Part shown: positions 30,602 to 33,974 of the stretch, one piece after another
Layout: the number at the start of each line of letters is the position of its first letter
How positions within the stretch are numbered: the stretch's first letter is position 1
DNA from: Longilinea sp.
GTDB lineage: Bacteria; Chloroflexota; Anaerolineae; Anaerolineales; Anaerolineaceae
Length of the DNA: 33,974 nucleotides
NCBI GenBank assembly: GCA_026645875.1
Contig: JAPKMQ010000008.1
Location: 1-33,974, forward strand
Reading direction: 5' to 3'
Translations under genes and position numbers: made by a program
Notes under the pieces: generated by a model
Told to the model about the DNA's origin: nothing
Seen by the model: the letters and a program-made list of their open reading frames with translations, nothing else
The model's database searches: none

Positions 30602-32746
30602 TCAAGGGATGGAATAGATGAGAAAATCCTTGCCATCGCGGCCAGAGTCATACAGAAACTCGCGTGCCTGAGGGTAGAGCTGGCGAAGTTTTTCAAGCGC
30701 AGCCTGATCCTCAGGGTTGACAATAAACAGCTTGGGTGTGTCGATCTCTAATGTCGTCTCAAGTTGATCGGCCCAAAGGGCATAATCCTTCAGCGGATAA
30801 CCGGCGTTAATCCCCACCAGGCGGGTATCCACCCAGTAAGGGTATGGGATGACATATGCATGATCCGGGTCACCAGTTGATTCTGCAAAACCGCGAATCA
30901 CTCCGCCGATCTGCGAGGTGTTCCACGCGCCGGCCATGAATTGCTCGTCATACTTGTGGAAAACCAGGTCGTAATTCAGGTTGGCTGAATTGCCAAGCAG
31001 CGCGGCGGCCAGCCCCACGATTGCAATGCGGCCGCCCGGCGAGGTCACGCGCGCCCAAAGCGAAGCCAGCAGGCTTTCCAGCCCGATTGCCGCGATGATG
31101 AAGATCGGTATGTACGCCGCGCCGCTGCGGTTAAGCGAAGGATTTTCCTCCGGGAACGCCAGCGAGAGAATGGACGGCAACATCAGCAGCGGAATGGAAA
31201 CCAGCAGAAACAGGTCCACCCAGTCGCGTTTTCGGATGTAGCGCACAATCACCAACACCAGACCGATAAAATACAAGGCCGCAGTGATGACATCCAACGC
31301 AGGCCGGCCTGTGACGGAATGCACCCAGATATTGTTGTTATCCCAGAATGGCATGATCAGCGACTTGCCCAGGTTTTCCAGGAAGATCAAACCAACCGGG
31401 CCTGGATATGCCCGTTCCGTTGTCGCCAGGCGGCTAAAGGCGCGGAATCCGAAGATATCGGGGTTTTGCGACCAGTAACGCAACAAAGGAAGAAAAACAA
31501 CCACCGAAACCAGCACCAGAACCACCAACGCCCACAGCACTCCAATGCGCTTACCCTGTGATTGGCGGTGCAACAGGTAAATACCGACGGCCACCAACAC
31601 CACCAACGGCAGCAGGCGGCTGGGACTGTAGCCGTGAAGTGCCAACCCCAGCGCGATGCCAGCTTTTAGGAAATCGTTGCGATCCGACCGCCGCAGGCCG
31701 CGAATGAGATAAAAAAGCATCGGCGCGGCAAACAGTGGGTAGAGCGGGAAACGCAGCCCCACGCGTGAGATGACGTTGGGCCAATAAGCCACCCCCGCGA
31801 GAAAAAGCGCGAACAACCCCACCCAGCGCGAACCGATTTCCTTTCCCAGCCGGTAGATATACGGCAATGTGAATAAACCTGCCAGCGCCGTGCCCAGTTT
31901 CAGGCTCATGAAGGTCAGCCCGGTACCAAACAGGTTCGCGACAGCCGCGGTCAGGTAAAACTGAAAATCCTCGCGCCCGGTATTGCGGTCGAAAAAAACT
32001 TTGTACTGACCATTCATCAGGTCCGAAACGTCCAGCAGCTTTTCGGCGTGGTCGCTGAACATTTCGCCGGGCACTTGATCGAGCCGGTAGAAGCGGAAGA
32101 AGACCATGAGGATCAAAACCGCCAGGACCAGAACATGCCAGGGTTTGATGGACAGCTTCCATTCAGGATGGCGAATCCAGGCCCAGAAGCGCTGCCAGAG
32201 AGATGGACTGGTTTCACCCGGCTGCCACACAGCAACGGTTATCGCCACAAAGGTTAGTATCCACCCTAAAAGGTTAATGAAATTGTAAGTTCCGCCAGTG
32301 AAAAGAAGAAAGGTGACCAGAACGAGCACCAGGCCAATGTAAAGCGGCACGCGAAGAATATCAAAGGAATACACTTTTTCAGTTGCCTGAGGGAGTTCGG
32401 GCAATTTCCAGGTGCGTTTCCATAAGAAAAACAACAACAGGGCAAGCGCAACCACGTAAAGGACCAGCGCGGCTTTCCAGTTTCGCCGCACCGGCTCAAT
32501 CATCACCTGGGCGATCATCGCAAACCCAATCACCCCCAACAGGCTGAGCGCGCCAATCCGGTCCATCCATCGAGCTGCCGGCAGCACCCGTGTCCCGGTT
32601 TCAACCTTGTCTTCAATATGCACTGATGGAATAGGTGCAGTCTCATCCTCGGGCAGCGGGGGGATTTCAGGTGCGGGGCCTTTCCAGGGGGTCAATCTGG
32701 CCTTGAGATAATCGAGAACGCTGGGTTCGGTCTTTTCTGGGTCCAT
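30602..32746 (-). CDS. GT39-type membrane glycosyltransferase with additional N-terminal TM segment
   Basis: FFRFYRLDQVPGEMFSDHAEKLLDVSDLMNGQYKVFFDRNTGREDFQFYLTAAVANLFGTG...GKEIGSRWVGLFALFLAGVAYWPNVISRVGLRFPLYPLF. ATG at 32746 preferred over the TTG at 32749. Confidence 0.78.
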   Translation of the reverse strand: MDPEKTEPSVLDYLKARLTPWKGPAPEIPPLPEDETAPIPSVHIEDKVETGTRVLPAARWMDRIGALSLLGVIGFAMIAQVMIEPVRRNWKAALVLYVVALALLLFFLWKRTWKLPELPQATEKVYSFDILRVPLYIGLVLVLVTFLLFTGGTYNFINLLGWILTFVAITVAVWQPGETSPSLWQRFWAWIRHPEWKLSIKPWHVLVLAVLILMVFFRFYRLDQVPGEMFSDHAEKLLDVSDLMNGQYKVFFDRNTGREDFQFYLTAAVANLFGTGLTFMSLKLGTALAGLFTLPYIYRLGKEIGSRWVGLFALFLAGVAYWPNVISRVGLRFPLYPLFAAPMLFYLIRGLRRSDRNDFLKAGIALGLALHGYSPSRLLPLVVLVAVGIYLLHRQSQGKRIGVLWALVVLVLVSVVVFLPLLRYWSQNPDIFGFRAFSRLATTERAYPGPVGLIFLENLGKSLIMPFWDNNNIWVHSVTGRPALDVITAALYFIGLVLVIVRYIRKRDWVDLFLLVSIPLLMLPSILSLAFPEENPSLNRSGAAYIPIFIIAAIGLESLLASLWARVTSPGGRIAIVGLAAALLGNSANLNYDLVFHKYDEQFMAGAWNTSQIGGVIRGFAESTGDPDHAYVIPYPYWVDTRLVGINAGYPLKDYALWADQLETTLEIDTPKLFIVNPEDQAALEKLRQLYPQAREFLYDSGRDGKDFLIYSIP

Positions 32747-33552
32747 CAAGCATCCACCTTGCGGGCAATATAAAAAGTATACGACCCTTTGGGCTGGTTG
32801 TCAGCTTCATCGTAGGCTGGTTGGCAGATAGCCTTGGCCAGCATCAGGTTCCACGGCTGGCGCGCCAGGATCCATCGCCGCGTGAATACGTGGATGATTA
32901 ACGAGGGCAAGCCAAAGTAGTGCCCCCACTCCAGCACGTGCAACGATTTTGGCGAAAAGTAGTGCCACCAGCGCTCAATATGAAAGCCCGCCCGCGCCAG
33001 CCGTTCTTCCCACACCTGGGGGCTGTCGCAATGATGGTGCCGGCTGATGCGGTTGAAAAAAGCGCGGTAGGCATTTCCCAGGAATTTCAGGCCGACACGG
33101 TCAAAGAAGGTGGAAACCGACAGGTTGCCCAAAAAGTTGTGGTTTGGCACGCAAAAGACAAACAAACCACCCGGCTGCAACACGCGCGCAACTTCCCGAA
33201 TCACGGGGTCAAGGTCTGGGATGTGTTCCAGCACCGAATTGCTCATCACGCTGGCGAAACTGCCGTCCGGCACGGGAATCTCATCCCCGGCCCCCTGCAC
33301 CACCGCGCGGTAACCGCCGCGGCCAATAGCCTGATGCACCGGCCCGGTCCACGGATCAATGCCAAATTCAATCGGGGCATCAAAAGTGACGGTCACAAAA
33401 TGGCCATCGCCGCAGCCCAGGTCGAGCACCGGCCGCGGTAGTTCGATATCCTGATAAAAGCGCGATTCGACTGCACGCAGCACGCCGCGGAAGTAAGGCA
33501 AATCGCGCAGTTGTAACCACAGGAAGTCTTTCTTTTGGGTGGATGATGGCAA
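32746..33552 (-). CDS. Class I SAM-dependent methyltransferase
   Basis: PVLDLGCGDGHFV (motif I), IPVPDGSFASVMSNSVLEHIPDLDPVIREVARVLQPGGLFVFCVPN. TTG start at 33552 with GGAGG SD; the N-terminal ~99 aa of the 367-aa track ORF are out-of-frame translation of the upstream gene. Confidence 0.87.
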   Translation of the reverse strand: MPSSTQKKDFLWLQLRDLPYFRGVLRAVESRFYQDIELPRPVLDLGCGDGHFVTVTFDAPIEFGIDPWTGPVHQAIGRGGYRAVVQGAGDEIPVPDGSFASVMSNSVLEHIPDLDPVIREVARVLQPGGLFVFCVPNHNFLGNLSVSTFFDRVGLKFLGNAYRAFFNRISRHHHCDSPQVWEERLARAGFHIERWWHYFSPKSLHVLEWGHYFGLPSLIIHVFTRRWILARQPWNLMLAKAICQPAYDEADNQPKGSYTFYIARKVDA

Positions 33553-33574
33553 GGAACGACCTCCGGGGTGCGGG

Positions 33575-33974
33575 TTAGTGTTGCAGTTCGCGCTGCATTT
33601 CATCAAATAGTTTTTCGTACTCCGTCGCGATGGTGCCCGGATCGTAGCGGCGGGCAATTTCAGCGGCGTCCGCTTGATACTTTTCACGATGATCCAGCAC
33701 TTCCAAAACCGCCTCCGCCAGACCCCGGCTATCGCCAATCGGCGCGATTTGTCCCATGCCGTGAATTTTGACCGGCTGGCGCACGCCCGGCAGGTTCGAG
33801 GCCACGCTGGGCACGCCGTTAAGCATGGCTTCGATCTGCACCAGGCCAAACGCTTCGGTTGAATTCAGGGAGGGCAGCACCAGCACGTCCAGATTGGGGT
33901 AATAAGCTGCCATTTGCTCCGGCGAGAGTGAACCGACAAAGCGCCAGTTGCCCGAAGCGACGTACTTCTCGATG
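33575..33974 (-). CDS. GT4-type glycosyltransferase, C-terminal part (5' end outside the window)
   Basis: FVGSLSPEQMAAYYPNLDVLVLPSLNSTEAFGLVQIEAMLNGVPSVASNLPGVRQPV: E-X7-E motif of GT4 (EAFGLVQIE). Reading frame is open to the window edge. Confidence 0.87.
   Translation of the reverse strand, partial: IEKYVASGNWRFVGSLSPEQMAAYYPNLDVLVLPSLNSTEAFGLVQIEAMLNGVPSVASNLPGVRQPVKIHGMGQIAPIGDSRGLAEAVLEVLDHREKYQADAAEIARRYDPGTIATEYEKLFDEMQRELQH

Overview
The window looks like a GC-rich chromosomal segment from a Chloroflexota (Anaerolineae-like) bacterium; this is inferred from protein content only. From left to right it contains: a truncated sugar ABC solute-binding lipoprotein with an upstream ROK regulator (both -); a DUF4230-type membrane protein (-) divergent from a PhnD-like phosphonate-type binding lipoprotein, a SanA/DUF218 protein, an HD-domain protein and a TIM-barrel+NTF2-like protein (all +); a convergent terminator; GyrA-type topoisomerase subunit A; rpoC, with no rpoB beside it; and a 1092-aa sensor kinase. 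From about 17.9 to 34 kb, all genes lie on the - strand in a tightly packed, partly overlapping array: C69 dipeptidase, cmk, plsC, a GT39-type membrane glycosyltransferase, a DUF2298/'YYY' membrane protein, DUF952, a 1764-aa GT39::beta-rich::YYY fusion, another GT39-type enzyme, a SAM methyltransferase and a truncated GT4 glycosyltransferase. The best candidate for an undescribed system is this GT-C/YYY membrane glycosylation operon (about 20.6-34 kb). I saw no CRISPR array, tRNA, rRNA, transposase or prophage. All family calls come from reading the translations; no database search was run.
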